DNA of 64,000 bases, taken from NCBI RefSeq assembly GCF_014133895.1, contig NC_050727.1:248001-312000 (forward strand), written 5' to 3'. Under the pieces are notes generated by a model. It was not told where the DNA came from. It searched no databases and worked only from the letters and a program-made list of their open reading frames with translations. Positions 29,544 through 37,836 of this stretch are shown here, piece after piece. Position 1 is the stretch's first letter; every line of letters starts with the position of its first letter. The translations under genes and the position numbers were made by a program. This stretch comes from Torulaspora globosa. Taxonomy: Eukaryota > Ascomycota > Saccharomycetes > Saccharomycetales > Saccharomycetaceae.

Positions 29544-31214
29544 ATGTCATTCAAGGCGACTATCTCAGACCCAGAAAGACACCAAATTTGGTCTCGTACG
29601 GTAAATGCACTTTCCACTATCTATGAGGACGTAAGGCTTACAATAACGCCGAGTGAATTGATCGTATGGAATATAAACAGTACAGACACTACATTGAGCA
29701 AAGTACGTTTCTCATCTCAATTTTTCGAAGAGTATACGTTCCAACCACGAGAAATAATCTTTGGTGAAAGCGGCATCCAAGTTGTGACTGACTCTCATGG
29801 TGTAGACCATAAGTTATACTCGCTCCAGATCAACGGCCGACATCTCAGTACCGTCTCCAAGAAACCAGATGGCGATGCCATCAAGAATTTTACCATTTCC
29901 ATCAATAATTCGCCTACATGTCCGGATATCCTGACCAATCGACTTTTGGTGCATGTTGAAATGGAATCTTTGATTAGAAAAGAATATACGCCGCAATTCC
30001 AACCTATAGAATATGATCCAATAATTATTGATCTGAAATACAAGAGGAACTTCTTGAATGTGTATGGATCTGCAAGCTCACTGCCGAATGGTGAAATGGA
30101 ACACTTGGATCCTAAGCTGCAAGCGATCTTTAATGATTCCAGAAAAGAATTATCTGAGGCCCTCTTCAGCGATGATCCGAAAGCGGATTCTAAGAGAGAT
30201 AATAAGCTGACGGCAGCTGATGAAATTAATTTTATATGCTGCAACCAAGCGTTACTGAAGAACTTCATTGACAACTGCAATGCGAATGTAACCGAGGAAT
30301 TCAAGCTGGAGATCAATGTTCACAAGCTTGTGATGACTGCGTTTACGAAGGCTATCTATGGTAAAAATAATGATATTCTGAAGAACACTATGAGTCTGAG
30401 CAACACAATCAGCGTCGCGGATCTCGAACACTATTGTTTGTTTACTACCGTAGACGAAGGTGAGTCTTCTAGCGCAGATGGGAAGAAGGATCAAACGAAA
30501 TCCATAATATTTAAACTGAAAGATCTCAAAAATTTCCTGAGTACAACGTGGAGTTGGAAAACCGCTCATAATGATAACTTGAACATATGGTTTTGCCATA
30601 GTGGTGATCCTATTCTGATAGAGCTGAAAAAAAATGGCGTAACGCTACAGCTGGTTCAAGTAACAGACGGTAGCGGCGCACATTTCGACCACGAAGATCA
30701 TATGGCTGGAACAGTGATTAAGAAAGCAATATCCCCCGAGAAGTCCAAGATTCATGTCACTCACGGCGATACCTCCGATCCACGTCGTAGTCCTCTGAGA
30801 AGCCATCAGAGGTACACCACCGAAACACGAACGAGCCCTCTGAATGATCGGCCTACGTCTACTGCCGCGCATGCGCCCAGGCGACTCTTTGTCACCGGCG
30901 ATTCACAGCCGGCTTCGCAGAGGAGAGGTTCTGGTTCGAGACTTGACTGGAACGATCAAGATCGACTCAGCCGAGAGCCCACGGAATTTGCTCCAGAGCC
31001 GACTAACACTGCACCTGTTCGTGCCGAAAGAACAGGTACTACGATTGAATGGGGAAAAAGGCCCCGAGAAGAGGATGAGGACTTTTCAACTCTCGACAGA
31101 CAGAGTGTGCTCAAAAATGAGAAGATCAAGCATTTCCAGGCAATAACTAAAATGCAGGAAGCCGAGGGACTAGGCCCCACTCAGCAGACAAAACCGAAGG
31201 GTCTATTCGATTAG
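29544..31214 (+). CDS. DDC1: 9-1-1 checkpoint clamp subunit Ddc1
   Basis: Ddc1 is the Rad9-like subunit of the Ddc1-Mec3-Rad17 clamp, which loads at damaged DNA and activates Mec1. The protein has 556 residues (about 612 in S. cerevisiae). The N-terminal 400 residues form the PCNA-like fold (FKATISDPERHQIWSRTVN...ISPSELIVWNINSTDT-type opening). The tail is disordered and rich in Ser, Thr and Arg. A TQ at residue 546, ten residues from the end, sits where S. cerevisiae Ddc1 Thr602 is phosphorylated by Mec1 to recruit Dpb11. It is convergent with MPC1. Confidence 0.95.
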   Translation: MSFKATISDPERHQIWSRTVNALSTIYEDVRLTITPSELIVWNINSTDTTLSKVRFSSQFFEEYTFQPREIIFGESGIQVVTDSHGVDHKLYSLQINGRHLSTVSKKPDGDAIKNFTISINNSPTCPDILTNRLLVHVEMESLIRKEYTPQFQPIEYDPIIIDLKYKRNFLNVYGSASSLPNGEMEHLDPKLQAIFNDSRKELSEALFSDDPKADSKRDNKLTAADEINFICCNQALLKNFIDNCNANVTEEFKLEINVHKLVMTAFTKAIYGKNNDILKNTMSLSNTISVADLEHYCLFTTVDEGESSSADGKKDQTKSIIFKLKDLKNFLSTTWSWKTAHNDNLNIWFCHSGDPILIELKKNGVTLQLVQVTDGSGAHFDHEDHMAGTVIKKAISPEKSKIHVTHGDTSDPRRSPLRSHQRYTTETRTSPLNDRPTSTAAHAPRRLFVTGDSQPASQRRGSGSRLDWNDQDRLSREPTEFAPEPTNTAPVRAERTGTTIEWGKRPREEDEDFSTLDRQSVLKNEKIKHFQAITKMQEAEGLGPTQQTKPKGLFD

Positions 31215-31260
31215 ATACCATGTTTTATATAGCTATAGAACAAGTGCAACTTCCTACCGC

Positions 31261-31638
31261 TCAATCGGTCTTCTTCCATTTTTCCTCGATGGCTTTTCTC
31301 CCCTCTTCGTCTGTGAAGTAGTTGTAATGTAAGAATCTATAACCTTGGCCTAGCTGCGCACATTCGTTTACCAAATGACACCCAAACAACAAGTAGTTTA
31401 CTGGTGTGACGGCCATTGCATATCTCATGAAAACTGCAGAGTACAAAACCAACGCACCCGTCATCGGTCCTGAAATCACGGTTGGGTCTTTCTTCAAATC
31501 ATAGATCGCCGCAATGGGTATACCAAAGTTCGATACGGGACCCCAGAAATGAGTGGTAAACACATATTTCAGAGTTTCTTTGTTGATGTATTTTTGAATG
31601 AACGATCTCGCAGCTGCCCGTTGAACTGGTTGCGACAT
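31261..31638 (-). CDS. MPC1: Mitochondrial pyruvate carrier subunit Mpc1
   Basis: Mpc1 pairs with Mpc2 or Mpc3 in the inner membrane to import pyruvate. The protein has 125 residues (130 in S. cerevisiae). Family blocks are YVFTTHFWGPVSNFGIPIAA, DLKKDPTVISGPMTGAL and CHLVNECAQLGQGYRFLHY, with two or three short membrane helices. Its stop lies 46 bases beyond the DDC1 stop. In S. cerevisiae this is YGL080W, so it is interleaved here with YPL194-like genes. Confidence 0.98.
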   Translation of the reverse strand: MSQPVQRAAARSFIQKYINKETLKYVFTTHFWGPVSNFGIPIAAIYDLKKDPTVISGPMTGALVLYSAVFMRYAMAVTPVNYLLFGCHLVNECAQLGQGYRFLHYNYFTDEEGRKAIEEKWKKTD

Positions 31639-32102
31639 TGTTGCTATATTTCAAAGCTTGCACCGAACAGTTCGCTTTTAAATTCGACACCGGTAATTCT
31701 TGAGCTTATATACAATCCTCCGAGCAAAATCTCCCTCCAGACTGATCATTTCTTCCATGACACTTCTTTTCTGTCATAGTTCGTTGTTCGTGGGGGAAGG
31801 GAAGCGTCCAGGCTAAGTTTGGTGCTGGGAAGGTTTTCGGTCACTAAAATGAAGTACTGGACATAGGACGAGGCTAAAACACAGCTGCCTTCGCTACCGC
31901 TAGGCGGTCCAATATTGGCGGACCGTCGAAAAGGTAGCCAGTGGCTAATAGACAATAATTGATATTTTAGCTGTCTTTAATCGAAATTGGTATTATCCTG
32001 GAATTTTTCATGTCCCAAATAGAAAATAAATTCCCTTTTCGGTAACTCTGACACTTGAATTGGCTGAGAAGTTACAAGCTCATCTCATCGATATACTGAA
32101 AG
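31639..32102. other. Intergenic, divergent MPC1 and RSA1 promoters
   Basis: No gene is seen. CCAATATTGG, a palindrome holding two CCAAT cores, is at 31909-31918 inside a wider CGGTCC/GGACCG inverted repeat (31905-31925). GAATTTTTCA at 32001-32010 resembles the RRPE complement and ATCTCATCGA at 32082-32091 is one base from the PAC complement, both fitting RSA1. Confidence 0.45.
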
Positions 32103-33059
32103 ATGCTGATAAAGAGGCTACCATCGGAAGGGGGTTCGATTGCAATGAATTATCACTCTAACGCAGGCTACGGACGCGGGTTTCGTCCGCTGCCGAGACC
32201 TTCTTCCTCCGGAACGCTGTCCGGAGGCCCTCAGTATGAACCAACGAACAAGAGGCAGAGACTGCAGGAGACTCCTGCTGTAGGAGCAGGCTATCCACCC
32301 CCGCCGCTGCCATACCATATGCCAACGCCGATGGCAACTTATCCTTATTGCATGCAGCCTCCGCCGGCATCTCATCCCATGCCATTGCCTTATATGAGCA
32401 ACGAATGGTCTGCGCAGCCGTACCGGGAACCTCCGCAGACGATTGCTGGGTCAAGGCAGCAGCCCCAGTCTGTGGAAATTGAAGCTGCCTCTGGGGATGA
32501 GGAAGGAGATGAACGTGGGAACGATGAGAGTTCACAGGATGAGAGCTCTGAGGAACAGCAATCCGAAGCCACAGGTTCGCAACCGCTCACTGTGCCAGGG
32601 ACTTCCATTACGCTGGCGACAGAGGAAGACATTCTGAAATGGCGGGAGGAGAGGAAAAGAATGTGGCTATTGAAGATCTCGAATAATAAGCAAAAGCATA
32701 TGCAGGGCATGGGCATTAAAGAGGAGGATCTAAAGGTCCAGAAAAGTGCTTTGCAGGAGGGAAAAAAGCAGAAACAGTTCATACAAAACATTCAAAATCA
32801 AGTCAACAGAATAAACCCTCGGTCTACACTCAGTGTGAGAATTGCGCAGCGGGAAATGGCACAAGAGAACTCAAGGCTCCTGGATTTCATCGAAAAGCTG
32901 GGTGATGCTGGTCTTCTTAACTGTGAGCTCACAGAAGAGGAAAAGGAGAAGCTGTTTGGCCCACATGACAGCACTCAGAAGAAAGGAAGAAACTCTTACA
33001 GATCGGACTTTAAGAAAAGTGACACTCACACATCCAACAAAGCGTACCATCGTCGTTAA
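32103..33059 (+). CDS. RSA1: Box C/D snoRNP and ribosome assembly factor Rsa1
   Basis: Rsa1 (NUFIP relative) works with the R2TP complex and Hit1 to assemble box C/D snoRNPs, binding Snu13. The protein has 318 residues (about 381 in S. cerevisiae). The N-terminal half is Gly/Pro-rich and disordered, then comes an acidic stretch. The conserved Snu13-binding block is EEDILKWREERKRMWLLKI near residues 173-191 with GMGIKEEDLK. The ATG at 32145 (MNYHSNAGYGRG) is a plausible alternative start. Its stop codon overlaps that of convergent PRM3. Confidence 0.88.
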   Translation: MLIKRLPSEGGSIAMNYHSNAGYGRGFRPLPRPSSSGTLSGGPQYEPTNKRQRLQETPAVGAGYPPPPLPYHMPTPMATYPYCMQPPPASHPMPLPYMSNEWSAQPYREPPQTIAGSRQQPQSVEIEAASGDEEGDERGNDESSQDESSEEQQSEATGSQPLTVPGTSITLATEEDILKWREERKRMWLLKISNNKQKHMQGMGIKEEDLKVQKSALQEGKKQKQFIQNIQNQVNRINPRSTLSVRIAQREMAQENSRLLDFIEKLGDAGLLNCELTEEEKEKLFGPHDSTQKKGRNSYRSDFKKSDTHTSNKAYHRR

Positions 33060-33433
33060 CTTGTTTGAAAGGCTTTGGCCACTAAATTGGTGACGACGGT
33101 TGTCAATGTTGCGCCAAGAAAGGAGCCCAAGAGCGCACCTCGGTAGAACGAATTGGCATCTTTTGCAATTTGCTGAGCTGTCGGCGTCGCGATCAACCTG
33201 GATTCACGTTGGCGGTGAGCATTGCGTGGTTGGGATGATCTCGCAACTGTTCTCTTGGGTTTTGACACTCTTCCTTCCTTTGGATTTCTACTCTTCTTCC
33301 CTGGTGCTGCTCTTCCCTCTGTGACTGTCTCGAAGACTTTATTACTCGGTTTATCTTGAAAGTTTAGCTCGGCAGGGACGTCGTTTTGCTTGTTAGAAAT
33401 CGTTTCTCCAGAGTCTGATTCTGAGCTGGACAT
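33056..33433 (-). CDS. PRM3: Pheromone-regulated nuclear-envelope fusion protein Prm3
   Basis: Prm3 is a peripheral outer nuclear-membrane protein needed for nuclear fusion after mating. From the ATG at 33433 the protein has 125 residues (133 in S. cerevisiae). A Ser-rich acidic start is followed by a basic segment (KKSRNPKEGRVSKPKRTVAR, a likely nuclear signal) and a C-terminal hydrophobic stretch (YRGALLGSFLGATLTTVVTN). Identity rests on this layout, on synteny with YPL191C-YPL193W and on pheromone response elements upstream. The frame extends upstream without an ATG. Confidence 0.82.
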   Translation of the reverse strand: MSSSESDSGETISNKQNDVPAELNFQDKPSNKVFETVTEGRAAPGKKSRNPKEGRVSKPKRTVARSSQPRNAHRQRESRLIATPTAQQIAKDANSFYRGALLGSFLGATLTTVVTNLVAKAFQTS

Positions 33434-33445
33434 CTTAGATGATCC

Positions 33446-33534
33446 TGTTTCAGAAACTTGTATGCCTCTTAATTTAACGTTTAGTTTCTTATATATCACA
33501 TTTAAGATTCTAGTTTGACCCGAATCTTGTTTCA
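33446..33534 (-). promoter_or_regulatory. Two pheromone response elements and TATA before PRM3
   Basis: TGAAACA, the Ste12 consensus, occurs on the minus strand at 33528-33534 and at 33446-33452. TATATAAG lies between them near 33488-33495. The distal copy is placed to act; the proximal one is 13 bases from the ATG and may fall within the transcript. Confidence 0.65.
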
Positions 33535-33685
33535 GATCTGTAGCACTTCGGTGAAAAATTGAAGAATCAGAATAAAACCTTTCCCTACACCGGATTAATT
33601 ACCTATATATCTTGAGCGATGAATGCCACTTGCCCATATTATCCCCGCGATGGATTCGCCTTAGTTTCTCAATTAAACTTGAAAC

Positions 33686-34636
33686 CTATTCCATCTCTTT
33701 CAAAGCCAACCCGACTAGTAAAACCACCGTACCCAAAAATCCCAAAAAAAAGCCCGCGAGTGCACTGATGACAAAGACCCTGACGATACCTGCAGCCTTG
33801 TTTGTCTCTGGTCCATCGTCCGCTGCCTTGCCTCCATAATTGATAATGACATATTTACTTCCCAATCTGCATGTCCCGCTTGAACAGCTGCACAAATGAT
33901 CAGAATCGTCGTCCGACTTCTCCGTTTGTAGAATATCCCACTTCTCTGGTGTGTTGTCCGACTCGATCAGATCAACTATCGCATATCTACCACTCGTTCC
34001 CGAGTCGGAAGAATACGAGCTGGAAGACGATTCTGTCTCCTCGTTCTCCACTTCATCGATGTCCGACTCACCTAATGCTTCTTCTCTAATGATCGTGAAA
34101 TCTTCACTAAAATTCGACTCCGAAGAGGAGCCGGAAGCGGCGTCTTCGCAAGTCGATGGCCTGGAGAGGATCGGACTGTCATCAAACGACACGTCTTTGA
34201 CAATGCACTCGAATATGCCTTTGTCAACGTCGTGATATTGCAAATTAACCTGAAACTTCAGTTTTGCGGCCCGGCCCTGGTACATGGAAATCGGCTGTTC
34301 CAACCCGATCAGCCCGAACCTTTCTCCATTCTTCAAATCTATCACGAACGGATCGCTTTCTTCAGAGTTCAAATCCACGATCCCGTATGTGCTCCCCAGG
34401 TCCTTGACATAGATTCGAAACTGATCGATGATATGCACTCCCGTTTCCAAGGGATCCAGCAATTTCAGGCCCAACAACGCATGATTTTTACTCAACGACT
34501 TCTCGTCAAACAATAGATTATCCCTTCTAGCAAACCTATCGGGATTCACGTCACTGGCGCGACCTATCAGTTTCACCACACCTCTCTCCGACTTTGCCTC
34601 ATCCAAAGTGAATCGGAACCTTCTGACTTCCTCCAT
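33686..34636 (-). CDS. FHA-domain tail-anchored protein, YGL081W-like
   Basis: The function is unknown. The protein has 316 residues (YGL081W about 320). The N-terminal third resembles an FHA phosphopeptide-binding domain: VVKLIGRASDVNPDRFARRDNLLFD, then SLSKNHALL and the closing IYVKDLGSTYGIVDL, with the usual Ser-Lys-Asn-His pattern. The middle is acidic and Ser-rich. The last 25 residues are one hydrophobic helix (VFVISALAGFFLGFLGTVVL), suggesting a tail anchor with the FHA domain in the cytosol. The frame extends one codon above the ATG at 34636. Assignment also rests on its place between MPC1- and MIY1-type genes. Confidence 0.82.
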   Translation of the reverse strand: MEEVRRFRFTLDEAKSERGVVKLIGRASDVNPDRFARRDNLLFDEKSLSKNHALLGLKLLDPLETGVHIIDQFRIYVKDLGSTYGIVDLNSEESDPFVIDLKNGERFGLIGLEQPISMYQGRAAKLKFQVNLQYHDVDKGIFECIVKDVSFDDSPILSRPSTCEDAASGSSSESNFSEDFTIIREEALGESDIDEVENEETESSSSSYSSDSGTSGRYAIVDLIESDNTPEKWDILQTEKSDDDSDHLCSCSSGTCRLGSKYVIINYGGKAADDGPETNKAAGIVRVFVISALAGFFLGFLGTVVLLVGLALKEME

Positions 34637-34849
34637 CAAAATTTGTAATGCTTAGCACGAATCTCCCGCAGTTCAAACGCAGTTTGAAAGCTTCAAACCA
34701 CTCTTAGTACCTCTAAGTGGTTGGTTCTGTATAGCTTAGCGCCACTGGGGAGCTTTATCTCTTAGCGTCGCGTCGAGCCCTAAGAAGCCCTCATTTACAT
34801 ACTCATAGTAACTACTGATTACAAGGATCTGCTAACATAAACGGTAGTT

Positions 34850-35956
34850 TTACATTATAATACACTGCTTGAGCTTCTCCTTCTTGCTACGCTTAGCACC
34901 GTTCTTTGAGCGAGCTTTTTTGCCTTTAGATTGCTTGTCTTTTCTGATTGCCTGGTCCTGACGTCTTTGGATACTGCTGACGGCCTCGCGATCTTCCTCC
35001 TCTTGCAGTCTCCTAGCGAGCAATTCATCATCTTCGATCTGCTGTATTTCGTTGGTAGCGGGCGCACGGGCGTCGTTACGGTCACTGAAAGGATTGGAGA
35101 CGAAGGAGTCCGGCTGGTTTTGGGTTCCCGACGTCGCTGTGGTTCTTGTCCTTTCAAGGCTCGTTGGGATGAAGGCTCCAGTGTAGAAAGCATCCTGGGA
35201 TCCGCTTACCGACTTAAGCGCTTGCCAGACCACGTCGCCGCGGTCCCTGAAGCCGAGGTCTGTCACAAGAGTGAACAACTCGCCGTTGTTCTTGTAGATC
35301 GTGGAAAAATGGTCGTTTCTGAAGAGAACTGCGAACGATTTCTCAACCAAGACCTCCTGTAGATGTCTCAGACCGTATTCTGTCAATTGCGTGGCGGATC
35401 GAGCAAAGAAAGACCTGATATAGCTCGCATCCTCTAAAACCTGCTCGCTGTTGGCTACTTGAAGGTTGTTTCTTTGCACCTCGTAGGCCTCGATGAGGAC
35501 CTTTTGTGCGTCTTCGTACGAGTATTTGGAAACATGTCCATAGACGACTGGGTCACTCTCGCTGTCTATAATCCACCCATGAACAATGGCGACGTTGTAG
35601 AGCCGGAAAATCGACATTTCAACGCCGTCTTCGAAGGAGCCATTAAACTTGGGGTTTATGTTCAGACCTGTATGCAATTGTGGCAATAGTTGCAACAATT
35701 GACTAACATCAGTGTCTGCTCCGTGTTGATTTTGAATTCCAATATTCGCCAACACCTGAACCAAATCCTGTAAGGCAACCGATTCATTCCGTGAGACCAG
35801 ATAGATTAGCTCCTGCACTTCTGCTGCATGGCGAGGAGCGAGAAGAAGTACGTTGGCGAGGGCTAACAATGCACAAGGACCATTTTGGTTTTGCAGTAAT
35901 ATCTTGTGTTGGCATCCATTTATTTGGATGCTTTTCGTAGAGAAGCTTATATCCAT
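34850..35956 (-). CDS. MIY1: K48-specific MINDY deubiquitinase Miy1
   Basis: MINDY enzymes trim Lys48-linked ubiquitin chains. The protein has 368 residues; S. cerevisiae has two ohnologs, MIY1 (YPL191C) and YGL082W. The catalytic region is LLQNQNGPCALLALANVLLL, with Cys28 as nucleophile and Gln22 in the oxyanion position; the His is likely that of VLFRNDHFSTIYK. The C-terminal part has an IEDDELLARRLQEEEDRE segment, a ubiquitin-interacting type helix, followed by a basic tail. The protein ends CIIM, a CaaX box that predicts prenylation. Confidence 0.93.
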   Translation of the reverse strand: MDISFSTKSIQINGCQHKILLQNQNGPCALLALANVLLLAPRHAAEVQELIYLVSRNESVALQDLVQVLANIGIQNQHGADTDVSQLLQLLPQLHTGLNINPKFNGSFEDGVEMSIFRLYNVAIVHGWIIDSESDPVVYGHVSKYSYEDAQKVLIEAYEVQRNNLQVANSEQVLEDASYIRSFFARSATQLTEYGLRHLQEVLVEKSFAVLFRNDHFSTIYKNNGELFTLVTDLGFRDRGDVVWQALKSVSGSQDAFYTGAFIPTSLERTRTTATSGTQNQPDSFVSNPFSDRNDARAPATNEIQQIEDDELLARRLQEEEDREAVSSIQRRQDQAIRKDKQSKGKKARSKNGAKRSKKEKLKQCIIM

Positions 35957-37836
35957 GGCACTAGATAACGATTACCACCAATAAATCTGCTCAGTAGGGT
36001 GGGAATGAGACACCTTTGAAGTCTTTGTTATTCTCATTTGTTCATGTCCTAGGTATCAGGGGCTACATTTCTACATAATGGACCGGGAAATTGGCTGACA
36101 ACGTCAGTAAAGAAGATAGACACATTAACTTCAGAAGCTACTAGGAATGGCTAATGAGATGATGGCGAACGGTGGCGGACAAGCGATGCATTGATAGGGC
36201 TTTTCTATCGATGTTACTATGGGTCTCCGTTTTATCAGGTCTTGATGGCTTACTGGTAAAAAGGGAAAAGCTGAACTATCTTCAGCCTTGTTAATGTGTT
36301 GAGAAACCCGTACGAGGAGCGGAGCTATTGTCTGACGTCTAGGTTACCGGCTTTCGACGAAGTTGCAACTCTGCACTAAAGCTCTCCTAGCACATTAGTT
36401 GCCCTCAAATGCAGGCACCTTAGGGTCACCCGTATTCGGTCAGGCTACTTTACTGTAGTGTTTTAGGTACTGCGGTTGACGTAATGGGGAAGGAGCAATT
36501 CTCTTTACAAGGGCAAGCCTGATAGGATCCCATAGGATCCAACCTGTACGCTGCGGATTTTTTGAGTGCTGCAAGGGTGCAGAAGCCAAAGGTAGCATTC
36601 ACTGCTTTGGAGAGATCAGTTTTTAGAAGAGGGCCGTTAACGTAGGGCTCACTATAACTAGCTATTTGGTTGCCATGGCGATTAATAATGATTTACATCA
36701 CTGCACACGAAGTGTTTAAATTATCCAAGCTTTATACACTTTTAGTCGAGTTCCGTTGCTTTGTACAGATCATTGCACCAAAAGCCATTCTGGTGCCGTA
36801 AATTAGTCTCCAATGGCTGCTACATCTTCGAGCGTGAACAGTATTTCCTGCGCCACTTTTCGTCGAGTCTAACTAAGTAAGATCAATTGTGTAGAATTGG
36901 CGAATAATAATTGCGTTGAGGGATCTGTAAGCGGTATATCGCAAAAAATGATGGATTAAGGCGCAATGGCAATATTGGTTGCAGGCATACCACAAGGAGC
37001 GTGGGAAGCCCTTCTTGTCGTGGAGCAAGAACCATTCACGGTGTTGTCAAGTTAGTTTTCTTTTGACCAATCAGTCGAGATTCATGAGCCTCCAACTCCC
37101 TCAGACTTTCTTTCAATTTAGTGCAAGACGCTTACTGGATAAAACTGTTCTACTGATTACACAATCACTCTTGTTATGAAAATAGCGTTTCGTTATGTTG
37201 GTCTATTAATCTGAGAGAATATGGAGACACGATGTACCTTTAGAGAAGCATTCATCTCTATTTTATAATGACAAAGTGACTATGACGATACGCCATATAA
37301 CCAAGAGCGGTAAAGTACTCATGAAGAGCTTGCCTATTCTACCCTCAGAGATACACGCAAATATGGTTCGACCACTCATCAGAAGCCTATTATATACAGA
37401 ATCGAATCTTGAGTTCGCGAGTCCAGCGATATATGTTAAAATTGCTATCAGTTTGCCAGAATGTAGATTTCTAGCCGATTGTTTACGTGAGCGTTAGTTT
37501 GTATCTTTCCTGGAGCGCAAGTACTTTCAAGCATAGGTCGACGTCGACTGCTCTTGAAGCGCAACACTTTCACAGCGCTCTAGTGAAGAATTTACAAAGC
37601 ATTTTACAGATATAAGATATGTAAGACTATTAAGTCGATAAACATGTTGAAGGAGATTGTGAGGTGGTAATGTCCAAGAAAGCATTGAGTGCAACATAAA
37701 ATTCAAGCCAGAAGGAAGACGAAAAGAGGTTGAATGAGCCTGGGATGGAATACAAGGGATGTCCGAGTGGATCAACTAGCCTGGTTGGCGACTGCGCTGC
37801 AATATAAGCTTAATCAAGACAAGCGGAGATAACCTA
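35957..37836. other. 1.9-kb gene-poor stretch between MIY1 and NAB3
   Basis: I see no gene with recognisable similarity. The longest frames, 36979-37179 and 37276-37497, are short and not protein-like. A Tbf1-like TTAGGGT lies at 36420-36426. ATAGGATCCC is tandemly repeated near 36522-36541. A nested inverted repeat centred on the 12-bp palindrome GTCGACGTCGAC (37537-37548) lies about 300 bases beyond the NAB3 stop. No centromere elements were found. It could hold an unrecognised ncRNA, an origin or the debris of a lost gene. Confidence 0.5.
37515..37562. repeat. Nested inverted repeat around a 12-bp palindrome
   Basis: GCGC (37515-37518) and TTCAAG (37526-37531) flank the palindrome GTCGACGTCGAC (37537-37548), and CTTGAA (37553-37558) with GCGC (37559-37562) close it. 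The arms pair in order, so the stretch can form an interrupted hairpin in DNA or RNA. Confidence 0.6.

Noticed and set aside
36557..36565. Sm-like ATTTTTTGA followed by a small hairpin
   Set aside because: Such a motif is common by chance. No snRNA or telomerase RNA landmark (loop I, branch-pairing region, template) is nearby.
36979..37497. Two frames of 66 and 73 codons in the gene-poor stretch
   Set aside because: They are short, of ordinary chance length and not protein-like.
35957..37836. Possible centromere
   Set aside because: No CDEIII-like TTCCGAA core near an AT-rich CDEII and a CDEI site was found here or in other intergenic stretches.
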